Position numbers and translations under genes: made by a program
Notes under the pieces: model-generated
Database searches by the model: none
Told to the model about the DNA's origin: nothing
The model's input: only the letters and a program-made list of their open reading frames with translations
Shown: positions 48,172 through 56,130 of the stretch, piece after piece
How the letters are laid out: each line of letters starts with the position of its first letter
Numbering within the stretch: the first letter of the stretch is position 1
Source: Achromobacter aloeverae
GTDB taxonomy: Bacteria; Pseudomonadota; Gammaproteobacteria; Burkholderiales; Burkholderiaceae_B
NCBI RefSeq assembly: GCF_004121055.1
Contig: NZ_PYAL01000001.1
Location: 1,178,001 to 1,242,000, forward strand
Reading direction: 5' to 3'
DNA: 64,000 nucleotides

Positions 48172-48855
48172 TCACGCGGGCTCGGCCAGGACCTGCCGGA
48201 TCGCTTGCTCGAAAGCCTCGACGGGCTGCCCGCCGCTCAGCAGGTATTTGCGGTTGAAGATGATGCTGGGTACGGACTGGATGCCCATGTCGATGTATTC
48301 CTGCTCCTCGGCACGAACCTCGTCGGCATACTCCCCGGCTTCCAGCACCCGGCGCGCCGCCGCCGCGTCCAGCCCCACCGATGCCGCGGTCTCCACCAGC
48401 ACATCGTGCTTGCTGGGGTCCTTGCCGTCGGAATGGTAGGCCCGCAGCAACGCGGCCTTGAGCGGGAACTGCTTGCCTTCCATACCCGCCCAGTGCAGCA
48501 GGCGGTGGGCATCGAAGGTGTTGTAGACGTAGGTGCGCGCGCCGAAGGCGAAGCCTACGCTGGCCCCCCGCGCGCGGATCATGGCCTGCGATTCGGCGAT
48601 CTGTTCGGGGGTGCGTCCGTATTTCCTTCCCAGGTAGTCGACGATCGCCTCGCCTTCGGGCCGCATGTCCGGGTTCAATTCAAAGGGATGGAAGACGATC
48701 CGGGCATCGACCTCGTCTCCCAGGTTGGAAAGTGCCTGTTGCAGCGACCAGAGCCCAACCGCGCACCATGGGCACGCAATGTCCGAAACGTAGTCGATGC
48801 GCAGCGGCCGCGACCTTGCCTGTATTGCCTGTGTGCCTGCCTGCATCATGTTCAT
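48172..48855 (-). CDS. DsbA-family oxidoreductase (FrnE-like)
   Basis: The 227-residue cytoplasmic DsbA-like thioredoxin-fold protein has its active site CPWC in YVSDIACPWCAVG (about residue 28) and the cis-proline region IQSVPSIIFN near the C-terminus. It belongs to the FrnE/2-hydroxychromene-2-carboxylate isomerase-like group. No signal peptide. It is 23 bases after the GlcG-like gene in the prpE operon. Its role here is unknown; thiol homeostasis or polyketide-like isomerisation are family options. Confidence 0.88.
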   Translation of the reverse strand: MNMMQAGTQAIQARSRPLRIDYVSDIACPWCAVGLWSLQQALSNLGDEVDARIVFHPFELNPDMRPEGEAIVDYLGRKYGRTPEQIAESQAMIRARGASVGFAFGARTYVYNTFDAHRLLHWAGMEGKQFPLKAALLRAYHSDGKDPSKHDVLVETAASVGLDAAAARRVLEAGEYADEVRAEEQEYIDMGIQSVPSIIFNRKYLLSGGQPVEAFEQAIRQVLAEPA

Positions 48856-48878
48856 CCTTGCTCCGCACGGAGCCCGAG

Positions 48879-49283
48879 CTACAGCCCCAGGGCCGCGATG
48901 CCGGCGTTGGCGATGGCGACGTCGTCGCTCGACTTGACGCCGGACACGCCCACCGCGCCCACCACCACGCCTTGCGCGACGATGGGCACCCCGCCTTCCA
49001 GCATGCCCGTCATCGGCGCCGACAGGAAGGCATAACGACCGTTGTTGATCGACTCTTCATAGACCTTGGATTCGCGGCGGCCCAGTGCGGCCGTCTGCGC
49101 CTTGGCGGGCGCGATCTGGGCGGAAATCGGCGCGGCCCCGTCCAGGCGCAGCAGGCCCAGCAAATGGCCGCCGTCATCCGCGACGGCGATCGAGACGGCC
49201 CACTTGCTGGACTGCGCATGCGCTTCGGCGGCCGCCAGGATCTTCTTGACGTCGTCGGCGGTAAGGACGGGCTTGCTATTCAT
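48879..49283 (-). CDS. GlcG/HbpS family heme-binding-type protein
   Basis: The 134-residue GlcG-fold protein has typical motifs: VSIAVADDGGHLLGLLRLDGA, SAQIAPAKAQTAA and GGVPIVAQGVVVGAVGVSG. Family members include HbpS, which binds heme, and GlcG of the glycolate operon, of unknown function. It sits between prpE (4-base overlap) and the FrnE-like gene. Start ATG at 49283; the longer frame to 49598 is a shadow of prpE. Confidence 0.85.
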   Translation of the reverse strand: MNSKPVLTADDVKKILAAAEAHAQSSKWAVSIAVADDGGHLLGLLRLDGAAPISAQIAPAKAQTAALGRRESKVYEESINNGRYAFLSAPMTGMLEGGVPIVAQGVVVGAVGVSGVKSSDDVAIANAGIAALGL

Positions 49284-51166
49284 TTCAGCGATTCCTTGAT
49301 CAGTTCCAGTGCATTGGGGTCCTCGATCGTCGCCAGGTCGCCGGGATCGCGCCCTTCGCACACCGCCACGATGGCCCGCCGCAAGACCTTGCCGGAACGG
49401 GTCTTGGGCAAGGCCGCGACGAAACGGATGCGCGCCGGCCGCGCCACGGCGCCAAGCTGCTGATCGACCACGCGCATCATATCGCCTTCCAGCGCCCGCA
49501 TGGCATCCGCGCCCTCGGCCTGCGAGGGATCCTTCAACACCACGAAGGCGGCCGCCACCTGTCCCTTCAGCGCGTCGGCCACGCCCACCACGGCGCATTC
49601 CGCCACCTTGGCATGGCTGCTGATGGACTCCTCGATTTCACGCGTGCCCAGCCGGTGCCCTGCCACGTTGATCACGTCGTCGGTGCGTCCCAGGATGAAC
49701 CAATAGCCGTCGTCATCGACCCGCCCCCAGTCGAACGTCGAATACACCTGCCGCCCCGGAATCGATTCGAAATACGTGCGCACGAAACGTTCGTCGTCGC
49801 CCCAGATGGTGCTCATGGCGCCCGGCGGCAGCGGCGGCACGATGGCCACCACGCCCTTGCGGCCCGCCTCCAGGTCCTGCCCGGTGCTTTCGTCGATCAC
49901 CCGTACGTCGTAGCCATAGGTGGGAAAGGAAGGGCTGCCAAGGCGCGGCGGCGTGCGCTCCACGCCCGGCTGCGCCGACAGGATGGGCCAGCCGCTTTCG
50001 GTCTGCCAATAGTTGTCGATGACCGGCTTGCCCAGGGCCTCGCCGATCCAGCGCGCGGTCGGCTCGTCCAGCGGCTCGCCGGCCAGATAGAGGGTCCGCA
50101 GCGAGGACAAATCGTGCCGCCGCAGCAATTCGGGATCCTGCCGCTTGAGCACGCGCACGGCCGTGGGGGCCGAGAACAGCGTGTTCACCTTGAAGCGCTC
50201 GACCAGTTTCCACAGGATGGCGCCGTCGGGCCGCACCGGCGTGCCTTCGTAGAGTATGGTGGCCTGGCCGCCGATCAGGGGCCCATAGACGATGTAGGAG
50301 TGGCCAACGACCCAGCCGATGTCGCTGGTGCAAAAAAAGGTCTCGCCTGGCTTGCCGTTGAAGATGTACTCCATCGATGCGGCCAGGGCCACGGTGTAGC
50401 CCCCGGTATCTCGTTGCACGCCCTTGGGCTTGCCGGTGGTTCCCGACGTATAGAGGATGTAGCTGGGCTCGGACGATTCCAGCCAGGTCACGGGCACGCG
50501 CGCGCCCTCGTGACGCGCCCGCAATTCGGCATAGTCCCATTGCCCATCGGCCAGCGGCGCGGGCGCCAGGCCACGATCGACGATGATGACGGCGGCGGGG
50601 CGGGACTGGCTCAAGTCCAGTGCCTGGTCCAGCAAGGGCTTGTAGGGCATCACCTTGCCGCCGCGCGAGCCGGCGTCGGCCGAGACGATGACCTTGGGGC
50701 GTGCGTCGTCGATACGCTGCGCCAGGTTGTGCGCGGCAAACCCGCCGAACACCACGGAATGGATGGCGCCCAGCCGTGCGCAGGCCAGCATGGTGAACAC
50801 GGCCTCCGGGATCATGGGCATGTAGAGCAGCACCCGGTCGCCCTGGCCGACCCCCTGTTCGCGCAGCATGGCGGCCACCGCATTGACCTCGTCATGCAGT
50901 TGCGCCTGCGTATATATCCGCTCCTGGTCGACCTCGGTGGAGACCCAGATCAAGGCCTGTCTATCCGCCTGAAGGGGGAGCCAGCGATCGACGGCGTTGT
51001 AACAGAGATTGGTCTTGCCGCCGACGTACCAGCGGGCGAAGGGCAGCCGGCTGTCGTCCAGGGTTCGCTCGAAGGGCGTCTCCCAATGGATGCGACCGCC
51101 TTCCCGACGCCAGAATTCTTGCCGCTGATGTATGGATGCGTAATGGAAATCCCGGATTTTTTGCAT
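49280..51166 (-). CDS. prpE: Propionate-CoA ligase
   Basis: The 628-residue AMP-forming ligase has the core YTSGTTGKPKG, DNYWQTESGWP and C-terminal [12 protein letters not shown] with the catalytic lysine. The N-terminus (HWETPFERTLDD-type region, FARWYVGGKTNLCYNAVDR) and overall length match PrpE more than Acs. It activates propionate to propionyl-CoA. On the same strand as the amidase genes, it could use propionate released from propionamide. The ATG at 51166 follows an AGGAGAC site. It overlaps the GlcG-like gene by 4 bases. Confidence 0.9.
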   Translation of the reverse strand: MQKIRDFHYASIHQRQEFWRREGGRIHWETPFERTLDDSRLPFARWYVGGKTNLCYNAVDRWLPLQADRQALIWVSTEVDQERIYTQAQLHDEVNAVAAMLREQGVGQGDRVLLYMPMIPEAVFTMLACARLGAIHSVVFGGFAAHNLAQRIDDARPKVIVSADAGSRGGKVMPYKPLLDQALDLSQSRPAAVIIVDRGLAPAPLADGQWDYAELRARHEGARVPVTWLESSEPSYILYTSGTTGKPKGVQRDTGGYTVALAASMEYIFNGKPGETFFCTSDIGWVVGHSYIVYGPLIGGQATILYEGTPVRPDGAILWKLVERFKVNTLFSAPTAVRVLKRQDPELLRRHDLSSLRTLYLAGEPLDEPTARWIGEALGKPVIDNYWQTESGWPILSAQPGVERTPPRLGSPSFPTYGYDVRVIDESTGQDLEAGRKGVVAIVPPLPPGAMSTIWGDDERFVRTYFESIPGRQVYSTFDWGRVDDDGYWFILGRTDDVINVAGHRLGTREIEESISSHAKVAECAVVGVADALKGQVAAAFVVLKDPSQAEGADAMRALEGDMMRVVDQQLGAVARPARIRFVAALPKTRSGKVLRRAIVAVCEGRDPGDLATIEDPNALELIKESLK

Positions 51167-51529
51167 GCGTGTCTCCTGTTATGGTGTCAACTGTTTCAGA
51201 TTCTTGTCGATCTTTACCAGTTATTTGGTCTTGTCGTTAAGAACTGCAAGGTTCTCTGAGGACATCGCTGCGCGGCTTCGCCGGCGCTGAAGAGGATCCC
51301 AAACTGCAGGATTCCTGCCACGCTCTTTCCGAAGCTCGCTAGATTCTAGCCATAACGGCGCTGCAGAGCTTATGCAGGTCGTTACATCTTTGCTATACGC
51401 ACAGTCATGGAAAACTGTACGCAACATTGATAGAATCACGCGAGTTATTACACTTCAGTCATCACACCTCCAACCCCCACGGCGGTCGTCCGTCGTCTTC
51501 CAGGCGCCTAAAGCGCCTTCAAGCGAACA
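51167..51529. other. 363-bp divergent intergenic region (prpE / NlpC lipoprotein)
   Basis: This region is less GC-rich than its neighbours and holds no gene. It must contain the prpE promoter on the minus strand and the NlpC promoter on the plus strand; only the latter has a recognisable candidate (51427-51454). Confidence 0.5.
51427..51454 (+). promoter_or_regulatory. Candidate sigma-70 promoter of the NlpC/P60 gene
   Basis: TTGATA at 51427-51432 and TACACT at 51449-51454, with a 16-base spacer, about 75 bases before the start codon. Confidence 0.35.
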
Positions 51530-52216
51530 ATGAACCGATACGGCCACCGTCTCTCACGTTTCCTGTCTCCTCTCCTACCTCATACCCGCCTGTTGCGGCT
51601 CGCCAGCGTGACGCTCGGCGTCGCCATCCTTGCGGGTTGCGCCAACACCGGCACCTCGCAGCGCTACGACTATGCCTCGACCGACCTCGAAGGCTATGAG
51701 GCCGAGTGGGCCAGCAGTGCCGACGATCCCATCGGCATGCTGCTGGCGGAGAAGCTGCGCCGGCCGTCGCGCGGGTCGGGCATGGCCTACAAGCCGGGCA
51801 ACGGGACCGATAACGTATTGCTGGCGGGCGAGGCGCTGAATTACCTCGGGATTCGCTACCGCTTCGGCGGCACGTCGCCGTCGACCGGTTTTGACTGCAG
51901 CGGCCTGGTGTCCTATGTCGCCCAACAATCGTTGGGTCTAAAGCTACCCCGTAATGCCGCCGAAATCTATCAGAAGGTCGGCATGTCGGTGGCCCGCAAC
52001 GACCTGCAAGTGGGCGACCTGGTGTTCTTCAACACCATGGGGCGGCGCTACTCGCACGTCGGCATCTACCTCGGCGACGATCGCTTCGTCCATTCGCCCA
52101 GCGCCGGCGGCAAGGTACGCATCGAGAGCATGGAGCTGGCGTACTGGAGCAAGCGCTACAACGGCGCCCGCCGCATCGACAGCACCCTCATCGCGCAAGC
52201 CCGCGCCGGCAACTGA
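51530..52216 (+). CDS. NlpC/P60 (C40) cell-wall endopeptidase lipoprotein
   Basis: The 228-residue protein has a long basic N-region, a hydrophobic helix and a lipobox ending LAGC (cysteine at about residue 37), so it is an outer- or inner-membrane lipoprotein. The NlpC/P60 domain covers about 95-215. The catalytic Cys is in FDCSGLV, His in YSHVGIYLG, and a second polar residue in FVHSPSAGG. It resembles Spr/MepS-type DD- or LD-endopeptidases that cut peptidoglycan cross-links. A terminator follows. Confidence 0.9.
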   Translation: MNRYGHRLSRFLSPLLPHTRLLRLASVTLGVAILAGCANTGTSQRYDYASTDLEGYEAEWASSADDPIGMLLAEKLRRPSRGSGMAYKPGNGTDNVLLAGEALNYLGIRYRFGGTSPSTGFDCSGLVSYVAQQSLGLKLPRNAAEIYQKVGMSVARNDLQVGDLVFFNTMGRRYSHVGIYLGDDRFVHSPSAGGKVRIESMELAYWSKRYNGARRIDSTLIAQARAGN

Positions 52217-52271
52217 TGCGCGGTATTTGATTCAGTTTGCAGGGCCGCATATGGCCCGCGGCATTCCACCT

Positions 52272-52296
52272 AAGGCAGTCCATGATGGACTGCCTT
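52272..52296 (+). terminator. Rho-independent terminator of the NlpC/P60 gene
   Basis: A perfect 11-bp stem, AAGGCAGTCCA/TGGACTGCCTT, with a TGA loop, followed by TTTGTTT. It lies 55 bases past the stop. Confidence 0.9.
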
Positions 52297-52373
52297 TTTG
52301 TTTCATCGATGACTCAAGGAACCTGAACGCCGCCGCCTCGTGAACGGAGGTCGGCGGCGCAGGATTCCTGCGC

Positions 52374-52904
52374 CTACGACTTCCCGACCATGGACCGCAA
52401 TACGCCATCGCGGCGGATCAGGCCGTGATACAGCGCCGCGGCGAAGTGGGCGACGAAGGTCAGGAAGAACAGATAAGCCAGCCAGCGATGCGCCAGCCGC
52501 AACCAGGCGAACACGGCGGGATCGGCCGGCGCGATCGGCGGCAGCGTCACTCCCGCCCACAGCGTCACCGGGTAGCCGCCGGCCGACACCATCGCCCAGC
52601 CGATCAAGGGCATCGCGATCATCAGCCCATACATCGCCAGATGCGAGCCATGCGCGGCCAGCTTCTGCCACGCTGGCAGGTCAGCGGGCAAGGGCGGCTG
52701 CCGCGATGCCAGCCGCACGATCAGCCGCAGACAGACCAGCACCAGTATCGCGGCACCCAGCGGCCGGTGTAGCGACAGCAGCACGTCATGCCACGTCGAC
52801 ACGGTGGCCGTCATGCCCACCCCGATGAACAGCATGGTGACGATCATCACCGCCATGAGCCAGTGCAACAGGCGCGCGGGCCAGACAAATACGGTTTTCA
52901 TCAT
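52374..52904 (-). CDS. Cytochrome b561 family membrane protein
   Basis: The 176-residue four-helix di-heme-type cytochrome b has its histidines in helix contexts RLLHWLMA, SLHRPLGA, GSHLAMYG and LAHRWLAYLF / FVAHFAAAL. It probably passes electrons from the quinone pool to a periplasmic partner. It overlaps the catalase-like gene by 4 bases, making it the likely electron donor of that peroxidase. The order srpA-like then b561 is seen in other proteobacteria. Confidence 0.9.
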   Translation of the reverse strand: MMKTVFVWPARLLHWLMAVMIVTMLFIGVGMTATVSTWHDVLLSLHRPLGAAILVLVCLRLIVRLASRQPPLPADLPAWQKLAAHGSHLAMYGLMIAMPLIGWAMVSAGGYPVTLWAGVTLPPIAPADPAVFAWLRLAHRWLAYLFFLTFVAHFAAALYHGLIRRDGVLRSMVGKS

Positions 52905-53980
52905 TTCTTCTCCGAAGACAGGGGCGCCGTGCCGGGGACGCCGGCTTCTTCACTGGTACGCCGCAGATAGGAATCCGCGTAGGCGGCGGAACGCGCCGCC
53001 AGCAGCGGATCGCCGGAGACCTGGATGCCCTGGGGCAACACGGTCGGGTCGTAGTTGATGTCCCGACAGGGGCCGCTGTCCTGCGGCGCCACGTCATTCA
53101 GCACCAGGGTGCCGGCGTCTATGGTTTTGCGGTCGGCGGGCCAGGCCTTGGTGGCGTCATCGACGGGATCGCCAGGGGCCGCCAGCGTCAATTCCAGTTT
53201 CCAGCTTTGCGCACCGGCCGCGATGCGACGTGGCAGGTCCTCGCGCAGGATGTCCGGATCGCCAGCGGCCGCCACTTGGCCGGCGCCGTCGGTCTGCTGT
53301 GGCACCATGCGCCAGCGCACCGCTTGCCGGGTGCCGTCCTTGTTCACCAGGTAGAAGGCGTTCAGCGAGTAGTACGTTTCGGTGGCGAAGCTGGCGCTGG
53401 GCTTGGCGCCCTTCACCCAGGCTAGGAACTCGGCCATTTCCGGATGCGCCCCGACGAAGGCCTTCACCTTCGTGGGGTCGGGCTTGCCCGTCTTCGGATC
53501 GGGCGCGCTGGCGGTCAGTTGTTCGTAGAAGGCCTGCGGCGTCGCCAGGGGGAAGACCGGCATGCTGTTCATGCCGGTGCGCCATTGCTGGCCGTCCGGC
53601 GCCGTCAGGCGCAGGGCCATGCTGCGGATCGGCACGCTGCTGTCAGGCGCGTAGGGATTGCCGCCCGGCAGCGCGAAGCGGCCGACCACGGGGCTTTTGC
53701 GCGCTTCGAAGAACGAGGCGGTGGAATAGGCACTGGCCGCGCCATTGCCTTCGAAGTAGCCGATTACGCAGATACCTTTGGCGTGATTGCGTCGATAGCC
53801 TGGATGCTGGCCGCCATTGGTTTGCAAGGCGTCGACGACCTTTTTCGGGGTCAGCCGCGCGGGCGCCAGCCAGCCGCCGACATAGCCAAAGGCGAGCACG
53901 ACGACCGCTACCGCGCCGCCGATGGCCACCCAACGCAGCGGCCGGTTGCCCGGATCGCCGTTTGAAGAACGCTGTGCCAT
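52901..53980 (-). CDS. srpA: [15 protein letters not shown] peroxidase (SrpA-like), membrane-anchored
   Basis: The 359-residue heme protein of the small catalase-like group has one N-terminal helix (about 16-36) that anchors or exports it. The distal catalytic His is in RRNHAKG (His66). The proximal heme ligand is likely Tyr334 in ARSAAYADSYL, the Rxxx-Y pattern of catalases. At about 320 mature residues it is shorter than true catalases, so peroxidase activity with an electron donor is more likely than peroxide dismutation. GGGAG precedes the ATG. It is transcribed from a strong ECF-like promoter divergent from the sigma gene. Confidence 0.9.
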   Translation of the reverse strand: MAQRSSNGDPGNRPLRWVAIGGAVAVVVLAFGYVGGWLAPARLTPKKVVDALQTNGGQHPGYRRNHAKGICVIGYFEGNGAASAYSTASFFEARKSPVVGRFALPGGNPYAPDSSVPIRSMALRLTAPDGQQWRTGMNSMPVFPLATPQAFYEQLTASAPDPKTGKPDPTKVKAFVGAHPEMAEFLAWVKGAKPSASFATETYYSLNAFYLVNKDGTRQAVRWRMVPQQTDGAGQVAAAGDPDILREDLPRRIAAGAQSWKLELTLAAPGDPVDDATKAWPADRKTIDAGTLVLNDVAPQDSGPCRDINYDPTVLPQGIQVSGDPLLAARSAAYADSYLRRTSEEAGVPGTAPLSSEKK

Positions 53981-54022
53981 GAAAATAACTCCCGACCGAT
54001 GAGGTCCTGTACTGAACCGCTG

Positions 54023-54050
54023 TAAGACGCCGCGGCGCCTGGTTTATTCC
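54023..54050 (-). promoter_or_regulatory. ECF-type promoter driving srpA-cybB-like genes
   Basis: On the minus strand, GGAATAA (54044-54050) is followed after exactly 14 bases by CGTCTTA (54023-54029). The elements and spacing are mirrored by the promoter at 54074-54101. Confidence 0.8.
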
Positions 54051-54073
54051 TTTAAACTTTTTTTATTTTTGAT

Positions 54074-54101
54074 GGAATAAGACGCCGCCTCGAACGTCTA
54101 A
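54074..54101 (+). promoter_or_regulatory. ECF-type promoter driving the sigma/anti-sigma genes
   Basis: GGAATAA (54074-54080), then 14 bases, then CGTCTAA (54095-54101). It is the same architecture as the divergent copy, implying autoregulation by the sigma factor encoded next. Confidence 0.8.
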
Positions 54102-54195
54102 CGATGGCGATTGGCGTTTTTCCCCTGTGAGCATCCGGGCGCTTGCCCCTCCTGCGTCCGCTCTGCCCGCGCAAACCAGGAAAGCCGGTCCGCCT

Positions 54196-54711
54196 ATGTC
54201 TTCGACTGAACTAGATGCGCAATTGCGTGAACTGATCCCGCGGCTGCGGCGCTTTGCGCTGTGGCTGACTCGTGACGTCCACGCGGCCGACGACCTGGTG
54301 CAATCGACCATGGAACGGGCGCTGTCGCGCTGGGGCAGCCGACGCGGGGAAGACAGCCTGCGCAGCTGGCTGTTCACGATCCTGCACAGGCGCTTCCTGG
54401 ACGGGCAGCGCAGCGCGAAGCGCCATGCGCGGCTGCTCGGCAACCTGCAGGAACCCGATGAACCGCACTGGCCGTCGGCCGAACACATGGCCAGCACCCG
54501 CGCGACGCTCAACGCCTTCAGCGACCTGTCGACCGAACAACGAGGCTTGCTGCTGCTGATCGCGGTCGAGGGCTTCAGCTACCAGGAGGCGGCCGACCTC
54601 CTGGACGTGCCGATCGGCACGGTGATGTCCCGGCTGTCCCGCGCACGCCAGGCCTTGCGCCAGTTGAGCGAGGGCAAACGCCCGGCGCCTTTATTGCGAG
54701 TCATGAAATGA
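54196..54711 (+). CDS. ECF RNA polymerase sigma factor
   Basis: The 171-residue group IV sigma factor. Region 2 (about 10-75) contains LTRDVHAADDLVQSTMERAL and SLRSWLFTILHRRFLD. Region 4 (about 110-160) contains LSTEQRGLLLLIAVEGFSYQEAADLLDVPIGTVMSRLSRAR. ATG 54196 with AGGAAAG upstream is preferred over GTG 54127, which has no ribosome-binding site. The stop overlaps the anti-sigma ATG by 4 bases. It probably controls itself and the divergent peroxidase genes. Peroxide or singlet oxygen as trigger is inference. Confidence 0.9.
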   Translation: MSSTELDAQLRELIPRLRRFALWLTRDVHAADDLVQSTMERALSRWGSRRGEDSLRSWLFTILHRRFLDGQRSAKRHARLLGNLQEPDEPHWPSAEHMASTRATLNAFSDLSTEQRGLLLLIAVEGFSYQEAADLLDVPIGTVMSRLSRARQALRQLSEGKRPAPLLRVMK

Positions 54712-55472
54712 GCGATTCCCCTGATGATGACGATCTCCACGCGTATGCCGACGGGCGGCTCGACGACGAGGCACGCGAGGCCATCGAACGGCAGTTCGCG
54801 CGACATCCGGACCAGGCCGCGCGGGCGCGGGCCTGGGCGCAGGATGCGCGTTCGTTGCGGGAGGAACTGGACGCCCTGCCCCTGCCCGCCTTCAATCCCA
54901 CCTTGGACCCGGCCGCCATCCGCGCAGGTCAGGCCGCGCGCCTGAGAACCCGGCTGGCCATCGCGGCGTCGCTGGTGCTATGCCTGGGACTGGGAACGGT
55001 GGGCGGCTGGCAGGCGCGCGACTGGCGCAGCCCGGACACGTCCTTGCGCACCTTGCCGATGAGCGATGCGATCGCGGCCTACAAGCTGATGGTGGTCGAT
55101 CGCAGTGCCGCGGTCGACTTCAGTGGAGCGAATATGGGTGACATGCAGGCCTGGCTGGTGCGCAATGTCGGCGCGTCCGCCAAGCTGCCGGACTTGAGCG
55201 CGGCGGGATTCCAGCCGCGTGGCGGGCGCCTGTTCGCCACCGAGGGAGGCGCCGCGGCCATGGTGCTGTACCAGGACGCCGGGGGGCATACGCTCAGTTT
55301 CTACGTGCGGCCGCCGGAATCGCCGCGGCGGCTGTTGCCAGCCGGGCAGCGGGCCGATGGCGGGCTGGTCGCGCGCTATGGCACGCGCCAGGGCCTGCTA
55401 TTCGCCGTGGTCGGACCGCAAGCCAGCCTGGGGGAAACGGCGGTTTCCCGGGCGCTGGATGAACAGACCTGA
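54708..55472 (+). CDS. Membrane anti-sigma factor
   Basis: The 254-residue protein has an N-terminal cytoplasmic region with RsiW/RskA-type features (DDDDLHAYADGRLDDEAREAIERQF) but no HxxxCxxC zinc motif. One membrane helix lies at about 85-103 (LAIAASLVLCLGLGTVGG), and the periplasmic domain follows. Translationally coupled to the ECF sigma gene, so it almost certainly binds that sigma and releases it on a periplasmic signal. A terminator follows. Confidence 0.85.
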   Translation: MSDSPDDDDLHAYADGRLDDEAREAIERQFARHPDQAARARAWAQDARSLREELDALPLPAFNPTLDPAAIRAGQAARLRTRLAIAASLVLCLGLGTVGGWQARDWRSPDTSLRTLPMSDAIAAYKLMVVDRSAAVDFSGANMGDMQAWLVRNVGASAKLPDLSAAGFQPRGGRLFATEGGAAAMVLYQDAGGHTLSFYVRPPESPRRLLPAGQRADGGLVARYGTRQGLLFAVVGPQASLGETAVSRALDEQT

Positions 55473-55502
55473 TATTCCTCACTGCAGGCGCAGTTACGCA
55501 AA

Positions 55503-55552
55503 AAAGGCCGTCGTGTGGTTGATCTTGCGGATCAGCCCACACGACGGCCTTT
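55503..55552. terminator. Bidirectional terminator between anti-sigma and DUF2325 genes
   Basis: A 16-bp stem, AAAGGCCGTCGTGTGG (55503-55518), with its complement at 55537-55552, enclosing a second small stem (GATC/GATC). It lies between converging genes. Confidence 0.88.
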
Positions 55553-55582
55553 GAAGTATCCAGCTACTGCCGAACGCCGCCG

Positions 55583-55915
55583 TTAATGCACCTTGCCGGC
55601 GTTATTGGGATTGTTCGGACACAAGCCGCATTGGCTGAGCGCCTGCTGCATGCTGCATACCGAACGGCGGCAAGCGACCACCTTGATGCCGGCGCGCTGA
55701 GCCGAATGGCGGAACGTCTTCATGACGTTATGGCCAAGGAAATCGGTCAGCAGAATCACCAGTTGCGTGCCCGTGGGCAACGCCAGACCGCGTTTCTGAT
55801 GTGAAGGATCACGGCCACTGATGTGGTGCGTGATCGAAATATTGTGTCCCTTCAGCAAGTCCGGAATATTGCCTAGCCGGTCCGCCCCCACTACCACTGC
55901 GCTTAGCCCCGCCAT
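55583..55915 (-). CDS. DUF2325 domain protein
   Basis: The 110-residue protein is a short Rossmann-like alpha/beta domain: AVVVGADRLGNIPDLL, then SGRDPSHQKRG, LVILLTDFLGHNVMKTF and a cysteine pair near the end (ACRRSVCSMQQAL, QCGLCPNN). This is the DUF2325 family, of unknown function; the cysteines could bind metal. A Fur-like box sits 37 bases upstream, so iron regulation is likely. Confidence 0.85.
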   Translation of the reverse strand: MAGLSAVVVGADRLGNIPDLLKGHNISITHHISGRDPSHQKRGLALPTGTQLVILLTDFLGHNVMKTFRHSAQRAGIKVVACRRSVCSMQQALSQCGLCPNNPNNAGKVH

Positions 55916-55951
55916 GAGATTTCCCTCGTTGCGTCGTTGAAGTGGAATTAA

Positions 55952-55966
55952 TGATAATGATTCTTG
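55952..55966 (-). promoter_or_regulatory. Candidate Fur box
   Basis: TGATAATGATTCTTG matches the 7-1-7 Fur consensus TGATAAT-N-ATTATCA at 11 of 14 positions, in an AT-rich patch upstream of the DUF2325 gene. Confidence 0.6.
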
Positions 55967-56130
55967 TTTGTTTGGGCAAGTAAATGAGAAGACTTCTTAT
56001 TTATATTTTTTATGGACGATGCTGGAGACATAGTGGGGATCGTGGCGGGCACCAAGCCAAACGGGCTCCGCCATCGCTGGCGGAGCCCGTTTGGAGAACA
56101 TGCGGCGCTTGCGGGTGGCCGCAAGCAGGC

